Shown here: piece after piece, positions 1-8,888 of the stretch
Numbering within the stretch: position 1 is the first letter of the stretch
How the letters are laid out: each line of letters begins with the position of its first letter
Source of the DNA: Candidatus Peregrinibacteria bacterium
GTDB taxonomy: Bacteria > Patescibacteriota > Gracilibacteria > UM-FILTER-43-11
Length of the DNA stretch: 36,461 nucleotides
Assembly (NCBI GenBank): GCA_016932505.1
Contig: JAFGCT010000013.1
Location: forward strand, 1 to 36,461
Direction of reading: 5' to 3'
Program-made: the position numbers and the translations under genes
Notes under the pieces: model-generated
Told to the model about the DNA's origin: nothing
The model's input: only the letters and a program-made list of their open reading frames with translations
Database searches by the model: none

Positions 1-3000
1 GGGAACATAGGACTTCAATTTGGAAATTCAATTGCTGAAACTCTTAGCTGGAATACTTCAAATTCACGCTTTGAATTTAGCGACGTTGTTAGCTTAAATG
101 AAAATCAATTGGTAGAAATGGAAATAGAAAATGTTTCCGCATTACCTGGAGGGGCAGGAGGACTTGGTGCAGGAGGAGAAGGAAGGTTGGTGATTTTAGA
201 TACAACAGATAGTACTGCACCAGGCTGTACTAGTACACCATGTTCACCGGGCACATTTATTTGGAATGGAAGTACTTGGGAATCACTAACTTCTGGCAGC
301 TCAAGTACTGACCCTACCAAAGTAGTTACAGTAGCTTCATCTGGCAGTGATTATACTAGTATTTCTGGGGCAGCAAATGACCTAAATTCACGAGGGGGAG
401 GTATAATACTTCTTTCCGCAGAAAGTCATTCAGTAACAACTTCGGTAGATTTAAGTAATATAACACTGATTGGAAAAGGACAGACAAAAACAACCATAAG
501 TGTTTCTGGGAGTGGTCAATTGGATGGTAATGGCACAGTTTTTAAGTTGTTAACACTAAGCGGAGCGGCAGGACTTACGGATGATATGATAATTGATATG
601 GCTTCAGACTCAAGCTCTATAATTTTTGAATATTGCGATCTTGCAGTAACAGATGCTGGAGATGTTGTAATAGATAGTAATGCTGGAACGGCACCTACAA
701 TAGCAATTAAATTTGTTAATACCAACTTTACAGCAGGTTCGGGGGCTGTATTAAAAACAGTAGGAAGTGCAAATTTAAATACTTCTTCTGAAATTTATGT
801 AGATAATCGCACAAGTGACAACTCACTTGAACTTGCTGATTGGGATATTGTCTTAGTAAGCAAAGGAGGTGCAAATACTACTGGTGCAATTACAAATGCA
901 CCCGGAGGTGTAATATTCGTATCACCTGATATGAATTTACAAAGTGCAATTAATAGTATCGAAGCAGGAGGCATTGGAGGTTCAATTAAAATTCTCCCCG
1001 GTACTCATTATATAAATACAACACTTACAATTGAAGATGATAATATCCACATACATGGATATGGTGATTCATCAATAATATCTGCATCTGGTTTTACCGG
1101 AGGAGAAACTGTAGCCGCCATTCAGGTTGGTGCAGCAGACGGAAGTGCTTCGGTAAATGGGGTAACGCTTCATCATTTCAAACTGGAGGTAACAGGAACA
1201 GGAGCGAGCGATATACATGGTATAAGAGTAACAGGTGGAGAAGATAATAAAATTGATGATGTTACTATCCAAAAAGTATCGGGGGCATCAGGAACAGGAA
1301 CAGGAACAAGGGCCGGAGTTCAAATGACAGATGGATTACCTGGTGGAGAAAGTGTCGGTGGAGGTGGAGGAGGTGGAGATGGCGGACCGGAGGGATGGGA
1401 AAAATATTTTGAATTTACTTTGGAATCATCATACATTCCAGAAGACCAAAGCAATTTCCCAGTTTATCTGGATTTAAGCCAACTAGGAGATAGTCATCAA
1501 TTTTGGACTGATTATGACGCAACAACAGATAATGACCTTGTTATTACAAATGCAGACGGAAGTGTAAGATACCCTGTAGAAGTAGTTTATATAGATGAAA
1601 CACCTACGCCAAATGAAGGAGAAATATATTTTAGAGTAACCGATTTAGATGGTGATGCAGATAGTACTTTTAGGATTTATTATGACAATCCTTCAGTTTC
1701 AGCACAGCCATCATCCACAAACACTTACGGAAGAAATGCAGTTTGGAGTAACTCATATCTTGCGGTTTATCACTTTCAGGATAATATTGCGAGCACCACA
1801 GTTACAGATTCCACCGGTAGCTATAATGGAACTGCAAATATAAATACTTCAACTTTTACAAAATCTGATATTTTTTATGGACAAGGTTATGATTTTTCAA
1901 GTGATTATATTAATTTGGGAAGTGATTTTACAAATTCCATAAACACTCTTACTCTTAGCGCTTGGGTAGAGTCAGATGACAATACAACTAAGCACAACAT
2001 AATTTCATCAAAATCAAGTGATGAATGGAATGCACCAGGTTTCAACTTTATGCAAAGATGGTGGGATATAGCTATAGCGGGCAACTCAATGGCAAATTAC
2101 AATATGACTTCAACCCCAGTAGACAGACCATTATATTTTGCAGGCACAATAAATAAAACAGGTGGAACTAATAACATAGCACTTTATGAAGACGATAATG
2201 ACAGAGGAGATTATTCAAGCGCATTTACATCCTCTACGGGAAACATTTACATAGGTAGTGCGGCAAATGGAACAACGGATATGTATGATGGTGTCATAGA
2301 CGAAGTACGTATAGCAAGCGTAGTAAGAAGTGCGAATTGGCTCCTTACTGTGTACAACAACATGAATGCGCCTGACACTTTTACTACTTACGATTCAACT
2401 GTTTATAGTGCTACCACTACAGTATCAGGTGAATGGACAAAATATTTTGAAATCACAACAGATGCTGATTTAATTCCAAGTGATCAAACAAACTTTCCGG
2501 TTTATTTTGATATGAGAGAGCTAGGTGATACTCATGAGTTTTGGGATGATTACGATGCAACAACAGATAATGACCTAATTGTAACCAATGGTAATGCCAC
2601 TGAAAGATACCCTGTTGAAGTAGTTGATATTGATGAAACAACAACACCTAATTCCGGAGAAATATATTTTAAAGTACCGGTTCTGGATGGTGATGCCGAT
2701 ACAACTTTTAGAGTTTATTACGCAAATGATAGCGTAAGCTCACAACCATCGGTAAGTGATACCTATGGAAGAAACAATGTTTGGACGAATAGTTACGCAG
2801 CTGTATATCACATGGAAGAAAGCCCTGACAACAGTGCCGATCAAATAATTGACAGTACGGGAAATGGAAATGATGCACAAACAGCGAATATGGAATCTGG
2901 AGATGGTGCAAATGGACAACTAGGTGGTGGAATAAATTTTGGGGGAACTGATGAATATGCATCTGCACCAAATGCGGCAACATTGGAAGTAACTGGTAAT

Positions 3001-6000
3001 GCAACAATTAGTGCTTGGTATAATCGTACAGCATCGACTTCTAATGAAGCCATTGCCGCGTTAAGTGTGGATGGAGAAGATGAAAATTTGAACTGCCTAT
3101 ACCAACTTAATGTTATGGATGATGACACTCTTGTTATGGAATGGGAATATAGCACGGGAACAAATGTGGAAGTTAATTCATCTTCAGTAGTTCCTGACCC
3201 TACAGGAAGTTGGGAATATTACGTATCTACAAGAGACAATACAAGTAATGAAGTTACTTTTTATTCAAATGGATCTCAACTTGGAACTGTCCAATCATTT
3301 TCCAATGATCCAACAGGAGGTACTGATACCCCTTTATATATTGGTGCAGAAAGAGGTTTAGATTATTTTGCCATCGGTGTTATTGATGAATTACGTATTT
3401 CTAGTGTAGAAAGGACAGCTAACTGGGTAGCAACTGAATATGCAAACCAAAGCTCACCTTCAACTTTTTTTACAGATATTTCAAATGTTGTAAGTTCTAC
3501 AGGGCATCCACTCATAAGACCAACCATAAGTGACTCAAGGATATTAGGTGATAGTACCGCAGGCGCATATTTTACCGATGGTATTCATATCACTTCCGAT
3601 GGGGATTATGGTTCTGGTGTAACAGGAAATGGGGGGGTAATACAAAACGCAGTTTTACAGAGAAATGAAATTAATGCTGTAGGAATAAATGGAATGATTT
3701 TAACAGGCTTAAATGAAAGTGAAGTAAAAAACAATATAGTAGCAATATTCGGAGTTGACACAGCAGGCAATGGATTACTTATAGGTAGTGCGGAAAACTT
3801 GAATGTAAGCGCAAATACAATAGAAAGTCCACAAAATGCATTGAGCATTGGTATTGCTGTGGAAAATATAAACACGGGAGGAGCAAAAACAACTAGCTCT
3901 ATATTCAATAACAACATACTAGAAGGAGCAACTTATAATGGCGCAGGATTTACACAGGGAATAAGCATTGGTAATTCCAATAATACAGAAGTAAGTAAGT
4001 CAAATTTTATAGGCAATAAAATCAAAGGAGCGGCATCTGGCACTTCTATTGGTATAAATGTAACAGGAAATGCAGATGATAACCTCTTTGCAGATAATTT
4101 TATTGATGGAGGTGATGCAAATTTATGGGACACAGGAATATTTCTATCAAGCAATCTGCAGGATAGAAATATTATAAGAGATAATAGATTTGATAATACC
4201 ACAGTAAATATTAATGAAACCGGAACTGGAACAAAAATTGACACCTCTCATCACAGAGATACTACCGACCCAACAGGAACTGAGGATATAGGCGATGAAT
4301 ATGAAGTTGGAACGATTTGGGTAAATACATCTTCGGATACAGCATATATGCTTACCGACAGCACAACAGGAATTGCCAACTGGACACTTCTGACAGGAGA
4401 AATATCTTTTGAAGAAGAGGTTGGACCAACAGGCTACACAAAGTATTTTGAATTCAATACAGAATCATCACAAATACCGGGAGATATTACCGGCTATCCT
4501 ATTTATCTGGATTTAAGCCAACTGGGAGATGGGCATCAATTTTGGACAGATTACGATGCAACAACAGATAATGACCTTATTATTACAAACGCAGATGGAA
4601 GCGTGCAATACCCGGTAGAAGTTGTTTTTATTGATGAAAGTACAACACCTAATACAGGTGAAATTTATTTTAAACCACCAACATTGGATGGTGATGCAGA
4701 TACAACTTACAGACTTTATTATGACAACCCAAGTATAAGTGCTCAACCTGCAGTAACAGCAACTTATGGAAGAAATAATGTATGGACAAACTATATCGCT
4801 GTTTACCATTTAAATGAGACTCTTGTTACAAATGCTGTTAATGCTCAAGGCACTACTGCAATAAATGGTGTACCCGAAAGTAATATGACTGCTGCAGACA
4901 GTTTAACAGCAGCAAACTGTAAGGTTGGACATTGTATAGATTTCGATTCAGATGGCAACAGTACAATAGTTGCTCCGGATAATACTGCCTTAGAGCCTAC
5001 TTCGATTTCAGTTTCGGCTTGGATATACAGAAACGGTGGACAAGATACATGGGCAAAACCATTATGGTATGGAGCAAACGATCCATCACCTTGGGGAGTT
5101 TACGGTTTTGAATTTATAGATACTTCTGATACAAATTTGGGGTGGAAAATCCAAAATAGCGCTTCCACAGCACCAACAATAAGTGGCAGTAATATACCAG
5201 ATACTTCCTGGTCACATATATACGGAACTTACACAAGTGGTGATATGAAGTATTATGTAAATGGAAGTTCTGTAGGCACTGATACTATTACTGGTTCGTT
5301 AACAGGATACGCCGGAACAAATGGCTTGGCACTTGGCGGAAAAGACGCCGGAACAACAGGAGATCAAGAATTTTTAGGAAGAATAGACGAGGTTCGTATC
5401 GCAAACAATGCCAATACCCGTGACACAAACTACCTTCTTACTGAATACAACAATACCAATACACCAGGTAGTTTTATTACTTTTTCCTCTTCTGTGGTAT
5501 CTGTAAGTACAGGAGGCACAGGAGTGGGAAGTAACACTTATACACTTGATGTTGATAACACAGGAGGAAATGTAACGCTTCAATTTGGTGCAACACTTGG
5601 AGAAAGCCTAGCATGGGATAGTGCAAACACTGAATTTGATTTAAGCGACAACCTAGATATCAATTCCGCAGGTGAAGCCTTAGTAATTGGTACTGGAATT
5701 AGTGGGGATTTATATATTACTTTTGACGATGGAACAGATAGACAATTTGGGTGGGATGATGTTTTTTCAGCTACTCATTCAACTGGCGCCTTTTCAACCT
5801 TTGATCAGGAATTAGCATTTAGAACAATACAAAGTTCATCAACACCTGTAGCTTGTACTGCTGGAATTGGTGGCATGCAATGGATGGATACAGATACTGG
5901 AATAATTTATGTTTGCGATACAAGTAATGGCAGAGACAAGTGGCTAAGTATTAATGAATTTATGTTATTTGGAGAAGAAACAGGTACATGTGCAGCTGGA

Positions 6001-6375
6001 TCAGATGCAAGTTCAAGTGACACTTGTAATGTAGACTGGGGAAATGGACTTGGGCCAGATACCAATACTGACCTTGGAATGTTTGTTCCTCAACCTATTA
6101 CAATTACAGGTTATGGATTTTCACAAGATGATGATTCTTGTACAAGTGGTTCGTTTGATTTAGAAATATGGTCAACTGGAAGCGCTAGTGATGACGACGG
6201 GTATACACTAGAACAAACACTCGCAAGTGGATTAACCGATGAAATATATAACGCAAATGGTTTAAATGTTAACTTAGCAGGAAATCAATATACCCTATGG
6301 GGAATAGACAACAACTGCGGACAGGGAATGGATGACTGGAATATGGTTGTTTATTATAGATATAGGCATGACTAA
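1..6375 (+). CDS. Giant modular surface protein with beta-helix and three DUF2341-LamG modules, 5'-truncated
   Basis: The frame is open from base 1, so the start lies outside the window; a TTG at 109 is internal and not a credible start. At least 2124 residues are visible. Order: a coat-like repeat (LQFGNSIAETLSW, bases 1-100), a Gly-rich linker, a probable right-handed beta-helix (about 320-1330), a poly-Gly linker (1345-1395), DUF2341 + LamG/concanavalin-like module 1 (1396-2390), module 2 (2434-3470), a second beta-helix stretch rich in N and short G/N turns (3480-4260), module 3 (4430-5490), a second coat-like repeat (LQFGATLGESLAWD, from 5579), and a Cys-containing C-terminal domain (5800-6375). 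Each LamG ends in a variant of IDEVRIA. DUF2341 and LamG are typical of secreted carbohydrate-binding or adhesive proteins; adhesion is inference. No membrane anchor or sorting signal is visible at the C-terminus. It is convergent with the pilus operon. Confidence 0.85.
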   Translation, partial: GNIGLQFGNSIAETLSWNTSNSRFEFSDVVSLNENQLVEMEIENVSALPGGAGGLGAGGEGRLVILDTTDSTAPGCTSTPCSPGTFIWNGSTWESLTSGSSSTDPTKVVTVASSGSDYTSISGAANDLNSRGGGIILLSAESHSVTTSVDLSNITLIGKGQTKTTISVSGSGQLDGNGTVFKLLTLSGAAGLTDDMIIDMASDSSSIIFEYCDLAVTDAGDVVIDSNAGTAPTIAIKFVNTNFTAGSGAVLKTVGSANLNTSSEIYVDNRTSDNSLELADWDIVLVSKGGANTTGAITNAPGGVIFVSPDMNLQSAINSIEAGGIGGSIKILPGTHYINTTLTIEDDNIHIHGYGDSSIISASGFTGGETVAAIQVGAADGSASVNGVTLHHFKLEVTGTGASDIHGIRVTGGEDNKIDDVTIQKVSGASGTGTGTRAGVQMTDGLPGGESVGGGGGGGDGGPEGWEKYFEFTLESSYIPEDQSNFPVYLDLSQLGDSHQFWTDYDATTDNDLVITNADGSVRYPVEVVYIDETPTPNEGEIYFRVTDLDGDADSTFRIYYDNPSVSAQPSSTNTYGRNAVWSNSYLAVYHFQDNIASTTVTDSTGSYNGTANINTSTFTKSDIFYGQGYDFSSDYINLGSDFTNSINTLTLSAWVESDDNTTKHNIISSKSSDEWNAPGFNFMQRWWDIAIAGNSMANYNMTSTPVDRPLYFAGTINKTGGTNNIALYEDDNDRGDYSSAFTSSTGNIYIGSAANGTTDMYDGVIDEVRIASVVRSANWLLTVYNNMNAPDTFTTYDSTVYSATTTVSGEWTKYFEITTDADLIPSDQTNFPVYFDMRELGDTHEFWDDYDATTDNDLIVTNGNATERYPVEVVDIDETTTPNSGEIYFKVPVLDGDADTTFRVYYANDSVSSQPSVSDTYGRNNVWTNSYAAVYHMEESPDNSADQIIDSTGNGNDAQTANMESGDGANGQLGGGINFGGTDEYASAPNAATLEVTGNATISAWYNRTASTSNEAIAALSVDGEDENLNCLYQLNVMDDDTLVMEWEYSTGTNVEVNSSSVVPDPTGSWEYYVSTRDNTSNEVTFYSNGSQLGTVQSFSNDPTGGTDTPLYIGAERGLDYFAIGVIDELRISSVERTANWVATEYANQSSPSTFFTDISNVVSSTGHPLIRPTISDSRILGDSTAGAYFTDGIHITSDGDYGSGVTGNGGVIQNAVLQRNEINAVGINGMILTGLNESEVKNNIVAIFGVDTAGNGLLIGSAENLNVSANTIESPQNALSIGIAVENINTGGAKTTSSIFNNNILEGATYNGAGFTQGISIGNSNNTEVSKSNFIGNKIKGAASGTSIGINVTGNADDNLFADNFIDGGDANLWDTGIFLSSNLQDRNIIRDNRFDNTTVNINETGTGTKIDTSHHRDTTDPTGTEDIGDEYEVGTIWVNTSSDTAYMLTDSTTGIANWTLLTGEISFEEEVGPTGYTKYFEFNTESSQIPGDITGYPIYLDLSQLGDGHQFWTDYDATTDNDLIITNADGSVQYPVEVVFIDESTTPNTGEIYFKPPTLDGDADTTYRLYYDNPSISAQPAVTATYGRNNVWTNYIAVYHLNETLVTNAVNAQGTTAINGVPESNMTAADSLTAANCKVGHCIDFDSDGNSTIVAPDNTALEPTSISVSAWIYRNGGQDTWAKPLWYGANDPSPWGVYGFEFIDTSDTNLGWKIQNSASTAPTISGSNIPDTSWSHIYGTYTSGDMKYYVNGSSVGTDTITGSLTGYAGTNGLALGGKDAGTTGDQEFLGRIDEVRIANNANTRDTNYLLTEYNNTNTPGSFITFSSSVVSVSTGGTGVGSNTYTLDVDNTGGNVTLQFGATLGESLAWDSANTEFDLSDNLDINSAGEALVIGTGISGDLYITFDDGTDRQFGWDDVFSATHSTGAFSTFDQELAFRTIQSSSTPVACTAGIGGMQWMDTDTGIIYVCDTSNGRDKWLSINEFMLFGEETGTCAAGSDASSSDTCNVDWGNGLGPDTNTDLGMFVPQPITITGYGFSQDDDSCTSGSFDLEIWSTGSASDDDGYTLEQTLASGLTDEIYNANGLNVNLAGNQYTLWGIDNNCGQGMDDWNMVVYYRYRHD

Positions 6376-6378
6376 ATA

Positions 6379-6430
6379 TTTGTGATTTGTGATTTGTGAT
6401 TTGTGATTTGTGATTTGTGATTTGTGATTT
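6379..6430. repeat. Left heptamer array, seven perfect TTTGTGA units
   Basis: Seven uninterrupted TTTGTGA units plus a final TTT begin three bases after the stop codon of the giant surface gene. The reverse complement (TCACAAA) reappears on the other side of the four-helix-bundle gene, so the two arrays are inverted relative to each other. Confidence 0.97.
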
Positions 6431-6501
6431 CTTTTTGCGTTTTCAAAATACATATTATAAAATTTATTACCTAAGTTATTAAATGAATATTTTGTATTAA
6501 T

Positions 6502-6858
6502 ATGGATAAAAAAGAATTAGAAAAGAGAACTCTTGATTTTAGCATTCGCTTAATTAAATTATTAAAAACACTACCAAACAATCAGATTAATAATAAAATC
6601 AGTGAACAGCTTTTTAAATCTGGTACAAGTATTGGTGCAAACTACAGAGAGGCAAATGCTGCAGAGTCACCAAAAGATTTTCAACATAAAATAGGCATAT
6701 CATCAAAAGAATCCAGAGAAACAAACTATTGGCTGGACTTGTTAAAAGCAAGTAATCCACTGCTAATTTCAGATATTAGCCCTTTATGGTTAGAATCTGA
6801 TGAATTTAGGAGGATTTTTGGGTCAATATATTCAACATGCAAACGGAAATTCAGATAA
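6502..6858 (+). CDS. Four-helix-bundle protein (23S rRNA intervening-sequence family)
   Basis: A protein of 118 residues matching the TIGR02436/S23 four-helix-bundle family: it has the typical LFKSGTSIGANYREANAAES and SKESRETNYWLDLL segments and the usual length. Relatives include proteins encoded in 23S rRNA intervening sequences and the Avd accessory protein of diversity-generating retroelements; the biochemical role of most members is unknown. No reverse transcriptase or rRNA gene is nearby. The ATG at 6502 is the first in frame; no ribosome binding site is seen. The gene sits alone on the + strand between two convergent genes and is flanked on both sides by inverted 7-bp repeat arrays, suggesting that it travels as a cassette. 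Its last codons and stop (TTCAGATAA) are partly duplicated 60 bases downstream. Confidence 0.88.
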   Translation: MDKKELEKRTLDFSIRLIKLLKTLPNNQINNKISEQLFKSGTSIGANYREANAAESPKDFQHKIGISSKESRETNYWLDLLKASNPLLISDISPLWLESDEFRRIFGSIYSTCKRKFR

Positions 6859-6950
6859 AATCACAAATCTCAAATCACAAATTTGAGTTATATCGACCTA
6901 CAACAAAAAATCAGATAGAATCACAAATCTCAAATCACAAATCACAAATC
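6851..6950. repeat. Right heptamer array (TCACAAA-type) with a 32-bp direct repeat
   Basis: TCACAAATC/TCAAA units of 7-bp period occur in two blocks. Bases 6851-6882 and 6911-6942 form a direct repeat of 32 bases with one mismatch, beginning TCAGATA. The first copy contains the end of the four-helix-bundle gene; the second runs into the stop codon of the pilin gene on the opposite strand (CTA at 6950-6952). The array is the inverted counterpart of the TTTGTGA array at 6379-6430. Confidence 0.92.
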
Positions 6951-7444
6951 TACCTCGTTACCTGAATCTCAAGAGGTGTATCGTTACCTCCAGGCCCTTC
7001 GCCTTCCGGTTCACACGCATAAATAGTAACCGCACCAGAAGTTTCTTTCATAAGCATATAACCAGTAATTGCCTGTGTACCAACTTTAGGATCAACAGGT
7101 ACAACTGCTAAATAATTTGTTCCGATTCCTGTTAAATCTACACAACTAGGTGATGGAGTTTGCCCTGCGCAAGATTCATCACATATAGATGATGACTCGG
7201 TTCCTATACGATAATAATCTCCATCGGTTAAATTCGCGATATCTGTAAAATGAGTTCCCTCGTTATCTGCCTGATACTTCTTAACAGCATCAAGTATAGT
7301 AGAAATATCACTCCACCTTCTGGCATTTCGAGTTTCATGTAAACGACGCGCAGGATCAACTGCTACAAATATAGCTGCAGCTAGAATTGCAATAATAGCA
7401 ATTACAATAATTAATTCTATTAGAGTAAAACCTTTTTTTGTCAT
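6950..7444 (-). CDS. Type IV pilin-like protein
   Basis: The ATG at 7444 gives a short type III leader (MTKKG) followed by FTLIELIIVIAIIAILAAA, the class IV prepilin cleavage site with Glu+5 and the hydrophobic N-terminal helix. An in-frame ATG 14 codons upstream (7486) would give an unusually long leader, so 7444 is preferred. The mature part has the DPARRLHETRNARRWSDI segment common in CPR pilins and Cys residues (CDESCAGQ, CVDL, a late CEPEG) that could form disulfides. It is the last gene of the pilus operon, 100 bases after the PilM-like gene, and may be the major pilin, though this is inferred. It needs a prepilin peptidase (PilD) that is not in this window. Confidence 0.85.
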   Translation of the reverse strand: MTKKGFTLIELIIVIAIIAILAAAIFVAVDPARRLHETRNARRWSDISTILDAVKKYQADNEGTHFTDIANLTDGDYYRIGTESSSICDESCAGQTPSPSCVDLTGIGTNYLAVVPVDPKVGTQAITGYMLMKETSGAVTIYACEPEGEGPGGNDTPLEIQVTR

Positions 7445-7544
7445 AATTTTATTATTATATAATTGAAGAATCTCTCTCTTATTCATCTAAATTTAAGTAT
7501 ATCAGTTTGAAAATTTATAGGCAAATAAACATAATTCCAAATAT

Positions 7545-8489
7545 CTATTCAAAATCAATTTTTTTTGACAATACATATTGTAACAAACCAATTAATGTAG
7601 CTCGATTGAGTTCGGTTTTAAATAACTTATTAAAAGTAGATTGAGTTTCATCAATAAAATTACAATTCAAATCTTGAGAATCAAGAAATGCCCCTATATG
7701 GTTATGAAATTCTCTTGGGAATCCAATGAAATAAACATCTTTAATATCAATGCTAAATTTGTTTTTTAAATCATCCTTCCCTGTCAAAAATTCCTTAAAA
7801 CAAACAGGGCAATTAGGCTTTCCTTCAAGGAGGCTAAGCATTAAAAAGTAACTGTCGTAAAGTATTTTGTTATGGAAAATTGAAACAAATACTCGGTCTT
7901 TATGAAACGAGAATAATGTAAAATCGTTAACGTCATCATCTGTTTTAAAAGTTGTACGGATGTATGGTTCAGGTATAAATTTACAATTTTTTATACCAAC
8001 ATTTTTACATACTTCTAGCAGTTGATTCTCCCAATGTTTTGGGACGGCAATTACTCCATAAGTAAAAATATGATTCTTATGGAATTTAGTATGAAGCGAT
8101 AAATCACTTAAAGGAATTGGGCTATTATTATTTATAATATCATCAATTGACCGCTCAGCTATTTCCTCTGTTGTATTCCCAGAAAAATCCTTTAAAAACG
8201 GATAAATGACTTCAAATGGTATATTAATGTAGATTGTATCGGTTTTTATTGAATTGGGTTTTGCTTCCTTAAATAACTTAATTAAAACCTCCTGAAAAGA
8301 ATTTGTATCCCATATTGCACCCTCTTTCATTACGCTACCATCCAATTCAATTTCATTATAACCAGAAACAACAAACTTTCCTTTTTTATTTCCGAGCTGA
8401 ACAGCAATTAAAAAATTATTATTAATAATAAGAAAAGATGAAGTCTTGTTTGCATCTAATCCCAGTAATTTTAAAAATGAGAAAGTCAT
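7545..8489 (-). CDS. Divergent PilM-like pilus assembly protein
   Basis: A protein of 314 residues in the pilus operon, 15 bases after the PilX-like gene. The N-terminus (FLIINNNFLIAVQLGNKKGK, then a YNEIELDGSVMKEGAIWD segment) follows the layout of PilM, an actin-like ATPase that forms the inner-membrane platform with PilN and PilO. The first phosphate-binding motif, normally like GIDIGSSSIK, is replaced by IINNNFLI, so ATP binding is doubtful. No transmembrane segment is seen, as expected for cytoplasmic PilM. PilN and PilO are not recognisable nearby. The assignment rests on the N-terminal pattern and on context; the C-terminal half is not recognised. Confidence 0.55.
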   Translation of the reverse strand: MTFSFLKLLGLDANKTSSFLIINNNFLIAVQLGNKKGKFVVSGYNEIELDGSVMKEGAIWDTNSFQEVLIKLFKEAKPNSIKTDTIYINIPFEVIYPFLKDFSGNTTEEIAERSIDDIINNNSPIPLSDLSLHTKFHKNHIFTYGVIAVPKHWENQLLEVCKNVGIKNCKFIPEPYIRTTFKTDDDVNDFTLFSFHKDRVFVSIFHNKILYDSYFLMLSLLEGKPNCPVCFKEFLTGKDDLKNKFSIDIKDVYFIGFPREFHNHIGAFLDSQDLNCNFIDETQSTFNKLFKTELNRATLIGLLQYVLSKKIDFE

Positions 8490-8504
8490 AAAAAATGTTA
8501 ATTA

Positions 8505-8888
8505 CTATTCAACCCAATCTATTATAGCAAATACGGAACTTAACTGAACGTCGATAGAAATTTCATGAGTAAATTCATCGTTTGTACCCTTAATAAATAA
8601 GGAGCGATTATCACCTGAACCACTAATCTGAATATCGCATTCAATTTCACTAATATTATATGTACCACCGGAATAATCGTTATTACGATTAAGCTGAATC
8701 AATGCCTCTTCAACGCAACCTTCAGAAATAATAAATACTTTTTCAGACTGAATCAGGTTATATATATTCAATCTACTGGAAATCCCGGTAAACAGCATAC
8801 TTATTACAATAGTACCCATAACAGCAGTTAAAATAATTGTTGTTGTTAAAGCAATTGCACCTCTGATGTTTCTTGTAATTAATTTCAT
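8505..8888 (-). CDS. PilX-like pilus assembly protein
   Basis: A protein of 127 residues with a cytoplasmic N-terminus (MKLITRNIRGAIAL) and one long hydrophobic helix (about residues 10-35). The extracytoplasmic part has two Cys (SEGCVEEA, IECDIQ). It lacks the GFTLIE prepilin motif, but the RGAIALTTTIILTAVMGTIV start resembles PilX-type proteins, which prime pilus assembly. Its ATG overlaps the stop codon of the preceding pilin by one base (TAATG), indicating translational coupling. Confidence 0.6.
   Translation of the reverse strand: MKLITRNIRGAIALTTTIILTAVMGTIVISMLFTGISSRLNIYNLIQSEKVFIISEGCVEEALIQLNRNNDYSGGTYNISEIECDIQISGSGDNRSLFIKGTNDEFTHEISIDVQLSSVFAIIDWVE

Noticed and set aside
2453-5583. 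Several long antisense reading frames inside the giant surface gene
   Set aside because: They are low-complexity shadows of a repetitive gene with no recognisable protein features.
109-6375. TTG at 109 as the start of the giant surface gene
   Set aside because: The frame is open to base 1 and the sequence before 109 is a good copy of the repeat found at 5579, so the gene begins outside the window.
6379-6430. TTTGTGA array as a CRISPR or as a plain terminator
   Set aside because: Units are 7 bp with no spacers, and the array forms no hairpin with a T-tract on its own.
6502-6858. A diversity-generating retroelement built around the four-helix-bundle gene (Avd-like)
   Set aside because: No reverse transcriptase and no template/variable repeat pair with A-biased differences was seen in the window.
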